Of a stretch of 64,000 nucleotides of DNA, positions 9,382-18,890 are shown in pieces; position 1 is the stretch's first letter; every line of letters begins with the position of its first letter. The DNA lies in NCBI RefSeq assembly GCF_024448505.1, contig NZ_JAMOHV010000003.1, forward strand, positions 248,001-312,000, given 5' to 3'. The notes beneath the pieces are model-generated. The model made no database searches. It saw only the letters and a list, made by a program, of their open reading frames with translations, and had not been told where the DNA came from. The position numbers were made by a program, and so were the translations under genes. The DNA is from Stutzerimonas degradans. Lineage in GTDB: Bacteria; Pseudomonadota; Gammaproteobacteria; Pseudomonadales; Pseudomonadaceae.

Positions 9382-10728
9382 ATGAGTGAAGTAGAAGGCA
9401 TCGGTCCGCAGGTTGAGCCGAGCTTGCGCAAGAAAGTCGAGCGCATCATCGAGGAAGCGCGTCGGCAGGGCGCCAGCGCCAGTGAGGTGTCGGTGTCGAT
9501 GGAGCAGGGACTGTCGACCACCGTGCGCCAGGGCGAAGTTGAAACCGTCGAGTTCAATCGCGATCAGGGCTTCGGCATTACGCTCTATGTCGGCCAGCGC
9601 AAGGGTTCCGCGAGCACCACTGGCAGCGGCGACGCAGCCATCCGCGAAACAGTGGCTGCCGCGCTGGCGATTGCGCGGCATGCGTCCGAGGACGAGTTTG
9701 CCGGACTTGCCGACGCTGCGCTGATGGCGCGCGAGCTTCCGGACCTGGACCTGTTCCATCCCTGGTCGGTTTCCCCTGAACAGGCGATCGAAACGGCGCT
9801 GCGCTGCGAAGAGGCGGCGTTCGCAGTCGATCCGCGCATCCGCAATGCTGACGGTACCAGCGTCAATACCCATCAGGGGTGCCGTGCCTACGGCAACAGC
9901 AACGGCTTCATCGGCAGCTACTGCAGCACGCGCCACAGCCTGAGTTGCGTGATGATTGCCGAGCATGCTGGGCAGATGCAGCGCGACTACTACTACGATG
10001 TCAGCCGTCGCGCCGATACATTGGCCGATCCGCTGAACATCGGGCGCCGTGCCGCGGAGCGTGCGGTCAGACGCCTGGGCGCGCGGCCGGTGCCAACGTG
10101 CGAGGTGCCGGTGCTATTTTCGGCCGATCTGGCGACCGGACTGTTCGGTCACTTTCTCGCCGCGATCTCCGGCAGCAATCTCTACCGCAAGGCGTCCTAT
10201 TTGGAGAACTCCCTGGGGCAGACGCTTTTCCCCGAGTGGCTGAGCCTGGACGAGCGGCCGCACCTTGCGCAGGCGCTGGGCAGTGCGTCCTATGATGGCG
10301 ATGGCCTGGCGACCTATGCCAAGCCCTTCGTGGAAAACGGTCAGCTGATTTCCTATGTGCTGGGAACCTATTCCGGACGCAAGCTGGGTCTGCCGAGCAC
10401 CGCCAACGCGGGCGGCGTGCATAACCTGTTCGTCAGCCACGGCGAGGAAGACCAGGCCGCGCTGCTGCGGCGGATGGGGCGTGGCCTGCTGGTGACCGAG
10501 CTGATGGGGCAGGGGCTGAATCTGGTGACCGGTGATTATTCGCGTGGTGCCGGTGGCTACTGGGTGGAGAACGGCGAAATCCAGTTCCCGGTACAGGAGG
10601 TCACCATCGCCGGCAACCTGCGCGACATGTTCCGCCAGATCGTTGCCGTCGGCTGTGATACCGAGACTCGCAGCAATATCCGCACGGGCTCGGTGCTGAT
10701 CGAGCGGATGACGGTCGCGGGGAAATAG
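9382..10728 (+). CDS. pmbA: Metalloprotease-associated PmbA (TldE)
   Basis: PmbA/TldE is the second subunit of the TldD/TldE protease. The 448-aa product aligns in pattern with TldD (VRQGEVETVEFNRDQGFGITLYVG near the N-terminus and the C-terminal GVHNLFVSHG...GYWVENGEIQFPVQEVTIAGN) but lacks the HExxxH metal motif, as expected for TldE. ATG 9382 is chosen over an upstream in-frame start at 9361 because GGGAG sits 7-9 nt before it. It is convergent with ptsO. Confidence 0.95.
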   Translation: MSEVEGIGPQVEPSLRKKVERIIEEARRQGASASEVSVSMEQGLSTTVRQGEVETVEFNRDQGFGITLYVGQRKGSASTTGSGDAAIRETVAAALAIARHASEDEFAGLADAALMARELPDLDLFHPWSVSPEQAIETALRCEEAAFAVDPRIRNADGTSVNTHQGCRAYGNSNGFIGSYCSTRHSLSCVMIAEHAGQMQRDYYYDVSRRADTLADPLNIGRRAAERAVRRLGARPVPTCEVPVLFSADLATGLFGHFLAAISGSNLYRKASYLENSLGQTLFPEWLSLDERPHLAQALGSASYDGDGLATYAKPFVENGQLISYVLGTYSGRKLGLPSTANAGGVHNLFVSHGEEDQAALLRRMGRGLLVTELMGQGLNLVTGDYSRGAGGYWVENGEIQFPVQEVTIAGNLRDMFRQIVAVGCDTETRSNIRTGSVLIERMTVAGK

Positions 10729-10781
10729 AGAGGGCGTCACGGGCGTCCTGACGACAAGGCGCCATGGTGTGGAATCTGGGC

Positions 10782-10807
10782 GGCGAGCAGGAATAATTCC
10801 GCTCGCC
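10782..10807. terminator. hairpin between convergent pmbA and ptsO
   Basis: Inverted repeat GGCGAGC / GCTCGCC, with an inner GGAAT/ATTCC extension, lies between two genes that converge. There is no T-tract, so it could act as a weak two-way terminator or a 3'-end stabiliser. Confidence 0.45.
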
Positions 10808-10820
10808 GGGGCGCCAGGCG

Positions 10821-11093
10821 CTATTCGCCTTCCTCGAAATAATCTTCGATTAGTGCGATCAGTGCGGCCAGGGCGGCCTCGTCTTCGTCACCCTCGGTCT
10901 GCAGATGCAGGGCGGTGCCCTTGCTGGCAGCCAGCATCATGACCGCCATGATGTTCTTGCCATCCACCAGAGTGTCCGGGCAGCGTCCGACGCGAATGCT
11001 GCATGGATAACGGTTAGCTACGCCGACGAACTTGGCGGCCGCGCGAGCGTGCAGGCCGAGCTTGTTGATGATGGTGACGTCGCGGGCGGGCAT
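10821..11093 (-). CDS. ptsO: Nitrogen PTS phosphocarrier NPr
   Basis: HPr-like 90-aa carrier of the PTS-Ntr chain (EI-Ntr to NPr to EIIA-Ntr). The phosphorylatable histidine is H15 in NKLGLHARAAAKFV. The second HPr signature (DGKNIMAVMMLAAS) is at about residues 44-57. It is the last gene of the rpoN-hpf-ptsN-rapZ-ptsO series; 13 nt separate it from rapZ. It passes phosphate to PtsN encoded two genes upstream, so donor and acceptor are coexpressed. Confidence 0.96.
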   Translation of the reverse strand: MPARDVTIINKLGLHARAAAKFVGVANRYPCSIRVGRCPDTLVDGKNIMAVMMLAASKGTALHLQTEGDEDEAALAALIALIEDYFEEGE

Positions 11094-11106
11094 GGGGTTG
11101 TTCGTC

Positions 11107-11964
11107 CTAGGCTAGGTCGCGGTGGCGGACCTGCAGATTCTTCAAGGGCGCCTTGAGCGCCTGGCCCAGGCGTTCGGCCAAATAAACGGAGCGGTGATGA
11201 CCACCGGTGCAGCCGATGGCGACCGTGACATAGGCACGATTGCTGGCGGCGAAGCGGGGCAGCCACTTGCTCAGGTAGCCGTGAATATCCTGGAACATCT
11301 CGTCAACGTCCGGCTGCGCGGACAGATAGTCGATGACCGGTTGATCGAGACCGGAATAGTCGCGCAGCTCAGCTTTCCAGTAAGGGTTTGGTAAGCAGCG
11401 CACGTCGAACACCAGATCCGCGTCTACTGGCATGCCGCGCTTGAAACCGAACGACTCGATGAGAAAAGCGGTGCCGGGCTCGGGTTGGTTGAGCAGGCGC
11501 AGTTTGAGCGTGTCGCGCAGCTGATAGAGATTCAGGTGCGTGGTGTCGATCTTGAGGTCGGCATGGTCGATGATCGCAGCGAGCAGCAGCTCTTCGTCGC
11601 GGATCGCCTCGGCCAGCGAACGCTTGTCGTTGGTCAGCGGGTGACGCCGGCGAGTCTCCGAGAAGCGTTTGAGCAGGGTTTCGTCATCGGCATCGAGGTA
11701 GATCACATCGCACTGGATATGACGGGACCGTACTTCGTCGAGCAGTTCGGGGAAGCGCTTGAGCTGGCTCGGCAAATTGCGTGCATCAATGGATACGGCG
11801 ACCTGCGGTTGCAGCAGCTCGGTGTGGAGCAGGGCACGTTCGGCCAGCTCCGGGAGCAGGCCGGCCGGGAGGTTGTCGATGCAGTAGAAGCCGTTGTCCT
11901 CCAGAACGTCGAGAGCGGTACTTTTTCCCGATCCGGAGCGGCCGCTGACGATGATCAGGCGCAT
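11107..11964 (-). CDS. rapZ: RNase adapter protein RapZ
   Basis: RapZ (YvcJ family) is a P-loop protein that in enterics binds the sRNA GlmZ and recruits RNase E, tuning glucosamine-6-phosphate synthesis. The 285-aa product has Walker A GRSGSGKS at residues 8-15 and the C-terminal phosphate-pocket segment [16 protein letters not shown] from residue 251. It directly abuts ptsN with no spacer. Whether a GlmZ-like sRNA exists in this organism cannot be told from this window, so only the family function is given. Confidence 0.95.
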   Translation of the reverse strand: MRLIIVSGRSGSGKSTALDVLEDNGFYCIDNLPAGLLPELAERALLHTELLQPQVAVSIDARNLPSQLKRFPELLDEVRSRHIQCDVIYLDADDETLLKRFSETRRRHPLTNDKRSLAEAIRDEELLLAAIIDHADLKIDTTHLNLYQLRDTLKLRLLNQPEPGTAFLIESFGFKRGMPVDADLVFDVRCLPNPYWKAELRDYSGLDQPVIDYLSAQPDVDEMFQDIHGYLSKWLPRFAASNRAYVTVAIGCTGGHHRSVYLAERLGQALKAPLKNLQVRHRDLA

Positions 11965-12429
11965 CTACTGGCCGTTTTGCACATCGACCACGACCTGATA
12001 AAGGTCGTCGTTGCTGGGCGCCTCGCGCAGGCGTTGGCGGACGTCTTCGCGGTCGAGCATGCTGGCAATCTGACGCAGCAGTTCGAGATGTTCATCTGTC
12101 GCCGCTTGCGGTACCAGCAAAACGAACAACAGATCGACCGGGGCGCCATCGATGGCGTCGAAATCCACCGGTGCTTCCAGGCGCAGCACGGCGCTGAGCG
12201 GCGAATTGCAGCCCGCCATGCGGCAGTGCGGAATGGCGATGCCATTGCCGAAACCGGTGGAGCCGAGTTTCTCACGGGCGATCAGGCTCTCGAAGATGGC
12301 CTGTGCATCGAGGTCGGGCAGGTCCTGCGCGATCACCTTGGCGATCTGCTCGAGGACGCGTTTCTTGCTGCCGCCTGGGACGTTCACCAAGGAACGCCCA
12401 GGGGTCAGGATGGATTCCAGTCGGATCAT
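11965..12429 (-). CDS. ptsN: PTS IIA-like nitrogen regulatory protein PtsN
   Basis: EIIA-Ntr is the end point of the nitrogen PTS; its phosphorylation state controls potassium transport, sigma-54-linked and stress functions. The 154-aa protein has the PTS_EIIA type-2 fold signature, with phospho-acceptor H68 in GIAIPHCR. It follows hpf by 8 nt and touches rapZ, consistent with one transcript starting at or before rpoN. Confidence 0.97.
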   Translation of the reverse strand: MIRLESILTPGRSLVNVPGGSKKRVLEQIAKVIAQDLPDLDAQAIFESLIAREKLGSTGFGNGIAIPHCRMAGCNSPLSAVLRLEAPVDFDAIDGAPVDLLFVLLVPQAATDEHLELLRQIASMLDREDVRQRLREAPSNDDLYQVVVDVQNGQ

Positions 12430-12437
12430 GATGCGAT

Positions 12438-12746
12438 TCAGCGAGCCACTACGCCCTGGGTGTGGTCGAGCTGCTTTTCCTTGTGCTTGATCAGCTGGCG
12501 ATCGAGCTTGTCGACCAGCAGATCGATGGCGGCATACATATCTTCGTGTTCGGCGTTGGCCACCACTTCGCGGCCGGCGATGTGCAGTGTGCCTTCGGCC
12601 TTCTGCTTGAGCTTCTCGACCTGGAGGATCACCTGGATGCTGATGATGCGATCGAAGTGGCGGGACAGCCGCTCGAATTTCTCCTCGACATAGCTACGCA
12701 GGGCGTCAGTTACTTCCAGATGAAGACCGCTGATGTTGATTTGCAT
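12438..12746 (-). CDS. hpf: Ribosome hibernation promoting factor (short form)
   Basis: HPF binds the 30S decoding centre in stationary phase and promotes 100S ribosome dimers. The 102-aa length is that of short HPF, without the long-form dimerisation domain. ATG 12746 (MQINISGLHLEVTDAL) is selected because AGGAGAAGC lies just before it; the in-frame extension to 12806 would add 20 residues not seen in the family. A TATAGT hexamer overlaps the rpoN stop codon (12820-12825, minus strand) and might give hpf its own promoter, but no good -35 box accompanies it. Confidence 0.95.
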   Translation of the reverse strand: MQINISGLHLEVTDALRSYVEEKFERLSRHFDRIISIQVILQVEKLKQKAEGTLHIAGREVVANAEHEDMYAAIDLLVDKLDRQLIKHKEKQLDHTQGVVAR

Positions 12747-12820
12747 ACTGCTTCTCCTAATTGCCTGCTGCGAAGGTGGCCGGTACAGGACCTGCCGCCG
12801 AAACATTCAACCTGGCCGCA

Positions 12821-14326
12821 CTATAGTCGCTTGCGTTCGCTTGAGGGAGCGATGCCAAGCGATTCACGGTATTTGGCGATGGTACGACGGGCAACCTGAA
12901 TGCCCTGTGCCTCCAGTAAACCAGCGATCTTACTGTCACTCAATGGCTTTTTGGGGTTTTCCGCGGCGACCAGTTTCTTGATGATCGCGCGAATTGCGGT
13001 GGACGAGCATTCGCCGCCTTCGGCCGTACTGACGTGGCTGGAGAAGAAGTATTTCAGCTCGTAAATGCCCCGCGGCGTGTGCATGTATTTCTGCGTGGTC
13101 ACGCGCGAGATGGTTGATTCGTGCATGCCTACCGCCTCGGCGATGTCGTGCAGCACAAGGGGTTTCATCGCTTCGTCGCCGTGATCGAGAAAACCGCGCT
13201 GATGCTCGACGATCTGCGTGGCGACCTTCATCAGCGTCTCGTTGCGGCTGAGCAGGCTTTTGATGAACCAGCGCGCTTCCTGCAGCTGGTTGCGCATGAA
13301 GGTGTTATCGGCACTGGAGTCAGCGCGTTTGACGAAGCCGGCGTATTGCGCGTTGACCCGCAGGCGCGGCATGGCCTCCTGGTTCAGCTCCACCAGCCAG
13401 CGGTCGTTGTGCTTGCGCACGATCACATCTGGCACCACATATTCTGGCTCGCTGGCCTCAATCTGCGAGCCGGGGCGGGGGTTGAGGCTCTGTACCAGCT
13501 CGATCACCTGGCGCAGCTCGTCTTCCTTGAGCTTCATCCTGCGCATCAGCAGGCTGTAGTCGCGATTACCCAACACATCAAGGTAATTGCTCACCAGTTG
13601 CTTGGCCTGTTCCAGCCAGGCGGTCTGCTCGGGCAGCTGGCGCAGTTGCAGCAGCAGGCATTCGCTCAGGTTGCGGGCGCCGATGCCGGCAGGTTCGAAC
13701 TGCTGGATACGGTGGAGCACCACTTCGATCTCGTCGAGCTCAACGTCAAGCTCGGGATCCAGCGACTCGAGCACCTCTTCCAGACTTTCTTCCAGATAGC
13801 CTTGGTCATTGATGCAGTCGATCAGGGTCGTGGCGATCAGCCGGTCGGTATCGCTCATCGGCGCCAGGTTGAGCTGCCAGAGCAGATGGCTTTGCAGGCT
13901 GACGCCGCTGGAGGTGCGGGTGGTGAAATCCCAATCGTCATCGTCGTTGCTTGGCAGGCTGCTGGCGCTGGTCTGGTAGATGTCTTCCCAGGCAGTGTCG
14001 ACGGGCAGTTCGCTAGGAATGCGCTCGCCCCAGTCGCCTTCTTCCAGGTTGTCGGCGTTATGCGTGGGTTCTTCGTAAAGATTGTCGCTGCTCGTCTGGC
14101 TGGCCGAGGGGCCTTCACCGTTCTGGTCGGCGGCTTCAGCCATGGGATCGGCGTGACTGAAGTCATCGCCATCCTCTTCGCGTTCGAGCATCGGGTTGGA
14201 ATCCAGAGCTTCCTGGATTTCCTGCTGCAGATCCAGCGTAGAAAGCTGCAGCAGTCGTATGGCTTGTTGCAGCTGCGGCGTCATCGTCAGCTGCTGGCCC
14301 ATCTTCAGGACTAGCGATGGTTTCAT
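12821..14326 (-). CDS. rpoN: RNA polymerase sigma-54 factor
   Basis: Sigma-54 directs RNA polymerase to -24/-12 promoters and needs ATP-driven activators. The 501-aa protein shows region I ([22 protein letters not shown]-rich, activator response), an acidic region II at about 45-120, the core-binding region, and the RpoN box [10 protein letters not shown] at 479-488 near the C-terminus. It heads the hpf-ptsN-rapZ-ptsO series and follows lptB by 153 nt. A plausible target promoter, that of pilA, is in this same window. Confidence 0.98.
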   Translation of the reverse strand: MKPSLVLKMGQQLTMTPQLQQAIRLLQLSTLDLQQEIQEALDSNPMLEREEDGDDFSHADPMAEAADQNGEGPSASQTSSDNLYEEPTHNADNLEEGDWGERIPSELPVDTAWEDIYQTSASSLPSNDDDDWDFTTRTSSGVSLQSHLLWQLNLAPMSDTDRLIATTLIDCINDQGYLEESLEEVLESLDPELDVELDEIEVVLHRIQQFEPAGIGARNLSECLLLQLRQLPEQTAWLEQAKQLVSNYLDVLGNRDYSLLMRRMKLKEDELRQVIELVQSLNPRPGSQIEASEPEYVVPDVIVRKHNDRWLVELNQEAMPRLRVNAQYAGFVKRADSSADNTFMRNQLQEARWFIKSLLSRNETLMKVATQIVEHQRGFLDHGDEAMKPLVLHDIAEAVGMHESTISRVTTQKYMHTPRGIYELKYFFSSHVSTAEGGECSSTAIRAIIKKLVAAENPKKPLSDSKIAGLLEAQGIQVARRTIAKYRESLGIAPSSERKRL

Positions 14327-14403
14327 GGCAGAGGACTTCGAACCTTATGTGCCGGCGCAACCGCGCCCGTTCCCAATAGGCGCCAAGCGCCGAATGAAAG
14401 CAA

Positions 14404-14409
14404 ATTATA
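14404..14409 (-). promoter_or_regulatory. possible rpoN promoter, -10 box
   Basis: A perfect TATAAT on the minus strand lies about 80 nt before the rpoN start, in a locally AT-rich patch of the lptB-rpoN gap. I see no strong -35 hexamer at 16-18 nt, so this is a tentative call. Confidence 0.4.
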
Positions 14410-14479
14410 TGCCTGCCAGCGAAGCCTTTGCCTAGGCCAGAAATGTTGGGTCACGCAAAAAACCGACGTGCCGGACCGC

Positions 14480-15205
14480 TCACAGGCGGAATTCGTGGCC
14501 CAGGTAGACTTCCTTGACCAGCTGGTTGGCCAGGATGGTTTCGGCGTCGCCTTCGGCTATCAACTGGCCGTCATTGACGATGTAGGCTGTTTCGCAGATA
14601 TCCAGAGTTTCACGGACATTGTGGTCGGTGATGAGGACGCCGATGCCCTTGGCCTTGAGGTGGTGGATGATCTGCTTGATGTCACCCACGGAGATCGGAT
14701 CAACGCCGGCGAAAGGTTCGTCCAGCAGGATGAACTTGGGCGCCGTGGCCAGGGCGCGGGCAATTTCTACCCGGCGTCGTTCGCCGCCGGATAGGCTCAT
14801 GCCGAGGCTGTCGCGAATATGGCTGATGTGAAATTCCTGCAACAGTGCTTCGAGCGCTTGTTGGCGGCCGGCTCGATCGAGATCCTTGCGCGTCTCCAGG
14901 ATGGCCATGATGTTGTCCGCCACCGAAAGCTTGCGGAAGATCGAGGCTTCCTGCGGCAGGTAACCGATACCGGCGCGGGCGCGGCCATGCATGGGCAGAT
15001 GGGTGACGTCCTGCTGGTCGATCAGCACGCGCCCCTGATCGGCGCCCACGAGGCCGACGATCATGTAGAAGCAGGTGGTCTTGCCGGCACCGTTGGGGCC
15101 AAGCAGGCCGACGATTTGCCCGCTCTCGATCGACAGGCTGACGTCGCGCACGACCTGGCGGCTCTTGTAGCTCTTGGCGAGGTGCTGCGCTTTGAGTACG
15201 GCCAT
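14480..15205 (-). CDS. lptB: LPS export ABC transporter ATP-binding protein LptB
   Basis: LptB is the ATPase of the LptB2FG transporter that extracts LPS from the inner membrane and drives it along the LptC-LptA bridge. The 241-aa protein has Walker [10 protein letters not shown] (36-44), the Q-loop region YLPQEASIF, signature LSGGE (138-142) and Walker B ILLDEP (159-164). Start ATG overlaps the lptA stop by one base (TAATG), so translation is likely coupled. LptF/LptG are not in this window, as is usual in this group. Confidence 0.97.
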   Translation of the reverse strand: MAVLKAQHLAKSYKSRQVVRDVSLSIESGQIVGLLGPNGAGKTTCFYMIVGLVGADQGRVLIDQQDVTHLPMHGRARAGIGYLPQEASIFRKLSVADNIMAILETRKDLDRAGRQQALEALLQEFHISHIRDSLGMSLSGGERRRVEIARALATAPKFILLDEPFAGVDPISVGDIKQIIHHLKAKGIGVLITDHNVRETLDICETAYIVNDGQLIAEGDAETILANQLVKEVYLGHEFRL

Positions 15206-15750
15206 TACTGCGCCTGCTCCGCCGGCTGCTCTTTCTTACGTGGCTGAATGACCATGTCGATGCGTGGCTGTGGCGTGGTCACCGCGGTGTTGGTGGCGCG
15301 GCCGGCGTTGACGATCTGCCGCTGGGTGTCATAGACGATCTTCTCGCCCTCGAAGGTATTGCCTTCCTGCACCACTTTGGCTTGGTCGATCAATACGATG
15401 CGCTCGTTCGCCGCGAAATACTGGATGGTCAGGCCGTAGGCCTTGACGATCTCCTTGTCGACCGCCGGCTTCTGCTCGTAGTAGGCAGGCTTGCCGATGG
15501 AGGTGAAGACCTCGACATCGCCGTTGCCGTCCTGGGTGATGGTCACGGTATCGCCGGTGATCTTCATCGTGCCTTGGGTGATCACCACGTCGCCGCGATA
15601 GACGGCCACGCCCTGCTGGTCGTCCAGTTCGGCCGTGTCGGCCTGGACGCGAATCGGCTGGTTGCGGTCTTCTGGCAACGCCGAGGCAGTGGTACCAAGC
15701 AACAATGCGCTCAAACCGAGCAGGAGGGGGAGGGTCTTAACGCAGCTCAT
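15205..15750 (-). CDS. lptA: Periplasmic LPS bridge protein LptA (LptH)
   Basis: LptA polymerises head to tail between LptC and LptD to carry LPS across the periplasm. The 181-aa precursor has a signal peptide ([20 protein letters not shown], cleavage near residue 24), then an OstA/jellyroll segment starting at [28 protein letters not shown]. The Pseudomonas orthologue is sometimes called LptH. It overlaps lptC by 14 nt and lptB by 1 nt, inside the kdsD-kdsC-lptCAB unit. Confidence 0.94.
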   Translation of the reverse strand: MSCVKTLPLLLGLSALLLGTTASALPEDRNQPIRVQADTAELDDQQGVAVYRGDVVITQGTMKITGDTVTITQDGNGDVEVFTSIGKPAYYEQKPAVDKEIVKAYGLTIQYFAANERIVLIDQAKVVQEGNTFEGEKIVYDTQRQIVNAGRATNTAVTTPQPRIDMVIQPRKKEQPAEQAQ

Positions 15751-16309
15751 GCTTGCCTCTTACATTGGACAGCAGGTGCATCCTGCCATCATCCAGATAC
15801 GCTTTCATTCCCGTGGCCGTCGTGACGCCATTGGCGGCCTCGATTCTAACGGCTTGCCGGGTTTCGGCATAATCCTTCTCGGGCCACACCGTCATCCGGC
15901 TGGTGGTGAGAATGGTGGGGCGACCCTTGGCGTCAGTACGCTCCACGCGAACCTGATCGATCAGCTCGACTTCGCTGCCGCCGGCGGCAACCTCGCCGCG
16001 CTCGCTGCGAACATGCCAGGGCAGCTCCGTGCCTCTGTAGGCATACAGGTCGGGGCGCGTCAGCAGACTGATGTCGCTGGCCTTGAGATGCTCCATCTTG
16101 TCCGCGGTCAGCTCGTAGTGGCGCTTGCCATCCGGCTGGAACTGCACGGTGCGGGCGTTGAGCACGTAGAAATCGATTGGCGACTCCGTGGGGGCGACCG
16201 CTGCCGGCTGCTGCATGAAGCTTTCCGGGCGGATGTTCCAGTAGCCGACTGCCACCAGCAGGGCGGCAATCAGCATCAGCAGGGCAGGAAAGCGCAGTTT
16301 GCGAAGCAT
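15737..16309 (-). CDS. lptC: LPS export system protein LptC
   Basis: LptC is the bitopic inner-membrane protein that receives LPS from LptB2FG and hands it to LptA. The 190-aa product has one N-terminal membrane helix (about residues 7-24, PALLMLIAALLVAVGYW) and a periplasmic OstA-like jellyroll. It is 8 nt downstream of kdsC and overlaps lptA, so Kdo synthesis and LPS transport are coexpressed. Confidence 0.92.
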   Translation of the reverse strand: MLRKLRFPALLMLIAALLVAVGYWNIRPESFMQQPAAVAPTESPIDFYVLNARTVQFQPDGKRHYELTADKMEHLKASDISLLTRPDLYAYRGTELPWHVRSERGEVAAGGSEVELIDQVRVERTDAKGRPTILTTSRMTVWPEKDYAETRQAVRIEAANGVTTATGMKAYLDDGRMHLLSNVRGKHELR

Positions 16310-16317
16310 TGAGACCT

Positions 16318-16845
16318 CTACAGGTAGGCCGATTGAGCGGCCGCCAGGTTGCCCTGGGCGTGCAGAATCAGCTCACAGAATTCGCGGGCCGCACCCTCGC
16401 CGCCGCGCGCTCGGGTCACGCCGTGGGCATGCTGGCGCACAAAGGCATCGGCGCTGGCCACGGCCATGCCCAGGCCGACCCGGCGGATCACCGGCAGGTC
16501 GGGCAGATCGTCGCCCAGATAGGCGACTTCAGCGTAGCTCAGCCCCAGTTCGGTCAGCAGCTCGTCGAGCACCACCAGCTTGTCCTCGCGCCCCTGATAG
16601 AGATGCTGGATGCCGAGGTTCTGGGCGCGGCGTTCGACCACGGGGGTCTTGCGGCCGCTGATGATGGCGGTGCGCACGCCGGAATTGATCAGCATCTTGA
16701 TGCCGTGGCCGTCCAGTGTGTTGAACGTCTTGAATTCGCTGCCGTCAGTGAGAAAGTACAGGCGCCCGTCGGTCAGTACACCGTCGACGTCGAAGATCGC
16801 CAGACGAATGTCGCGAGCGCGTTGCAGCAGGTCCTGTTGCATCAC
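16318..16845 (-). CDS. kdsC: 3-deoxy-D-manno-octulosonate 8-phosphate phosphatase KdsC
   Basis: KdsC removes phosphate from Kdo-8-P to give Kdo, the inner-core sugar of LPS. The 175-aa protein is a cap-less HAD phosphatase with motif I DVDGVLTDG (nucleophile D19, acid D21), motif II ISG (IISGRKTPVVERRA) and motif III YLGDDLPDLPV. It overlaps kdsD by 4 nt (ATGA), so translation is coupled with the preceding step of the same pathway. Confidence 0.96.
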   Translation of the reverse strand: MMQQDLLQRARDIRLAIFDVDGVLTDGRLYFLTDGSEFKTFNTLDGHGIKMLINSGVRTAIISGRKTPVVERRAQNLGIQHLYQGREDKLVVLDELLTELGLSYAEVAYLGDDLPDLPVIRRVGLGMAVASADAFVRQHAHGVTRARGGEGAAREFCELILHAQGNLAAAQSAYL

Positions 16846-17816
16846 ATCACTCCCGCACGTAGCAGGTCGTGCATGTTCAGCGCGCCGACCGGAAGCCCTG
16901 CATCGTCGATCACCACCAGCGAGTTGATCTTGTGATCCTCCATGATCTTCAGCGCTTCGGCAGCCAGCATGTCGGCATTGGCTGTCTTGCCGCGGGCCGT
17001 CATGACATCGTCGATGAGTGACTGGCGCACGTCGATCCCCTTGTCGAGGGTGCGGCGCAGGTCGCCGTCGGTGAAGATTCCCGCGAGGCGTCCATCGTGC
17101 TCCACCACAACGGTCATGCCCAGACCTTTGCGAGTCATTTCCAGCAGGGCGTCGCGTAGCGAGGTGCCGCGCTGGACTTTGGGCAGACGCTCGCCGGTGT
17201 GCATCACATGCTCGACCTTGAGCAGTAGGCGGCGGCCAAGTGCGCCTCCCGGATGTGAAAATGCGAAATCCTCGGCGGTGAAGCCGCGCGCTTCGAGCAG
17301 CGCGATGGCAAGTGCGTCGCCGAGTACCAGGCTGACGGTGGTCGAGGACGTGGGGGCAAGATTGAGCGGGCAGGCTTCCACGGCCACGCTGGCGTCGAGA
17401 TTGACTGCTGCGGCCTTGGCCAGTATCGACTCGGGATTGCCGGTCATGCTGATCAGATTGAGCCCAAGGCGTTTGATCAGTGGCAGCAGGGTGACGATCT
17501 CGCTGGTGGTGCCGGAGTTGGACAGTGCCAGTACTACGTCGTCGCGGGTGATCATGCCCATGTCGCCGTGGCTGGCTTCGGCCGGGTGCACGAAGAATGC
17601 CGGGGTGCCGGTGCTCGCCAGAGTCGCGGCGATCTTGCGACCGATGTGACCGGACTTGCCCATGCCCACGACTACCACGCGTCCCTTACAGGCAAGGATC
17701 AGCTCGCAGGCATGCACGAAGCGTTCGTCGATGCGGCTGCGAAGCTGTTCGACGGCTTCGGTTTCCAGCTGGATGGTGCGTTGCGCGGTGTCGATCAGTT
17801 GGCTGCTCTGACTCAT
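16842..17816 (-). CDS. kdsD: Arabinose-5-phosphate isomerase KdsD
   Basis: KdsD converts ribulose-5-phosphate to arabinose-5-phosphate, the first committed precursor of Kdo. The 324-aa protein has an N-terminal SIS sugar-isomerase domain (VVVGMGKSGHIGRKIAATLAS around 48-68, HGDMG, LSNSGTTSEI) and two C-terminal CBS motifs (from about residue 205). It is first in the minus-strand kds/lpt/rpoN series and divergent from mlaF across 258 nt. A TATAAT hexamer lies 33 nt before its start. Confidence 0.96.
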   Translation of the reverse strand: MSQSSQLIDTAQRTIQLETEAVEQLRSRIDERFVHACELILACKGRVVVVGMGKSGHIGRKIAATLASTGTPAFFVHPAEASHGDMGMITRDDVVLALSNSGTTSEIVTLLPLIKRLGLNLISMTGNPESILAKAAAVNLDASVAVEACPLNLAPTSSTTVSLVLGDALAIALLEARGFTAEDFAFSHPGGALGRRLLLKVEHVMHTGERLPKVQRGTSLRDALLEMTRKGLGMTVVVEHDGRLAGIFTDGDLRRTLDKGIDVRQSLIDDVMTARGKTANADMLAAEALKIMEDHKINSLVVIDDAGLPVGALNMHDLLRAGVM

Positions 17817-17848
17817 CGTGGGCGAGGTCGGTCGATTAAAAGGGCGGG

Positions 17849-17854
17849 ATTATA
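17849..17854 (-). promoter_or_regulatory. possible kdsD promoter, -10 box
   Basis: TATAAT on the minus strand lies 33 nt upstream of the kdsD start in the kdsD/mlaF divergent gap. No convincing -35 box is seen at normal spacing. Confidence 0.4.
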
Positions 17855-17961
17855 GCGCCAATCGAGCGCGCGCTGATGAGAAAATGCCCATGCACAGATT
17901 GCGATTGCAGCGTCGGAGGGTGGGCAAAGTCTGCGCTGACATCTCCGGAAACCCCGGTCGG

Positions 17962-17990
17962 TTGGGTCGCTGTGAGGGCGGTGCTATAGT
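17962..17990 (+). promoter_or_regulatory. sigma-70 promoter of the mla operon
   Basis: TTGGGT, 17-nt spacer, TATAGT lies about 85 nt ahead of mlaF in the divergent gap with kdsD. Spacing is ideal and four and five of six bases match the -35 and -10 consensus. A start site near 17997 is inferred. Confidence 0.6.
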
Positions 17991-18074
17991 GCGCCGCCGA
18001 AAACGGTCATGGCAGAAAGTATCCCGCAGCGGTCGGGAGCCGTCTGTTTCGCAGACTGCATGCAAGGAGACCAG

Positions 18075-18890
18075 ATGAGCGCCTGCAATGACTTCGCCGT
18101 CGAGCTGAAGGGAGTGACCTTCATGCGTGGTGAGCGAAGTATCTTCGACAACATCGATATTGCCATTCCTCGCGGCAAGGTCACTGCGATCATGGGCCCG
18201 TCCGGCTGCGGCAAGACGACCCTGCTGCGTCTGATAGCCGCCCAGCTGATGCCGAATCGTGGCGAAATCTGGGTGGCCGGCAACAACCTGCCGAGTCTTT
18301 CGCGTAGCGAGCTGTTCGACATGCGCAAGCAGATGGGCGTGTTGTTCCAGAGCGGTGCGTTGTTCACCGATCTCGATGTGTTCGAGAATGTCGCTTTCCC
18401 GCTGCGGGTGCACACCCGGCTGCCGGAAGAAATGATCCGCGATATCGTGCTGATGAAGCTGCAGGCGGTTGGCCTGCGTGGGGCCGTCGAGCTGATGCCC
18501 GACGAGCTTTCCGGCGGGATGAAGCGTCGCGTGGCGCTGGCGCGGGCAATCGCGCTGGATCCGCAGATTCTCATGTATGACGAGCCGTTCGCCGGTCAGG
18601 ATCCAATCGCGATGGGCGTTCTGGTGCGGCTGATCCGGCTGCTCAACGATGCGCTCGGAATCACCAGTATCGTCGTGTCCCACGATCTTGCGGAGACCGC
18701 ATCGATCGCCGACTACATCTATGTGGTCGGCGACGGCCAGGTGCTTGGCCAGGGTGTGCCGGCCGAGCTGATGAAGTCGGACAATCCGCGCATCCGCCAG
18801 TTCATGACGGGCTCGGCCGACGGCCCGGTTCCGTTCCATTTTCCTGCGCCGGCCTATGCTGACGACCTGTTGGGAGGCGCCGATGCGTAA
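18075..18890 (+). CDS. mlaF: Phospholipid ABC transporter ATP-binding protein MlaF
   Basis: MlaF powers the inner-membrane MlaFEDB complex, which moves phospholipids between the inner membrane and the MlaC shuttle to keep the outer-membrane leaflet asymmetric. The 271-aa ATPase has Walker [10 protein letters not shown] (41-49), signature LSGGM (145-149) and Walker B ILMYDEP. ATG 18075 is preferred over an upstream in-frame start at 18009 since AAGGAGACCAG precedes it directly. First gene of mlaFEDCB, it overlaps mlaE by 8 nt. Confidence 0.97.
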   Translation: MSACNDFAVELKGVTFMRGERSIFDNIDIAIPRGKVTAIMGPSGCGKTTLLRLIAAQLMPNRGEIWVAGNNLPSLSRSELFDMRKQMGVLFQSGALFTDLDVFENVAFPLRVHTRLPEEMIRDIVLMKLQAVGLRGAVELMPDELSGGMKRRVALARAIALDPQILMYDEPFAGQDPIAMGVLVRLIRLLNDALGITSIVVSHDLAETASIADYIYVVGDGQVLGQGVPAELMKSDNPRIRQFMTGSADGPVPFHFPAPAYADDLLGGADA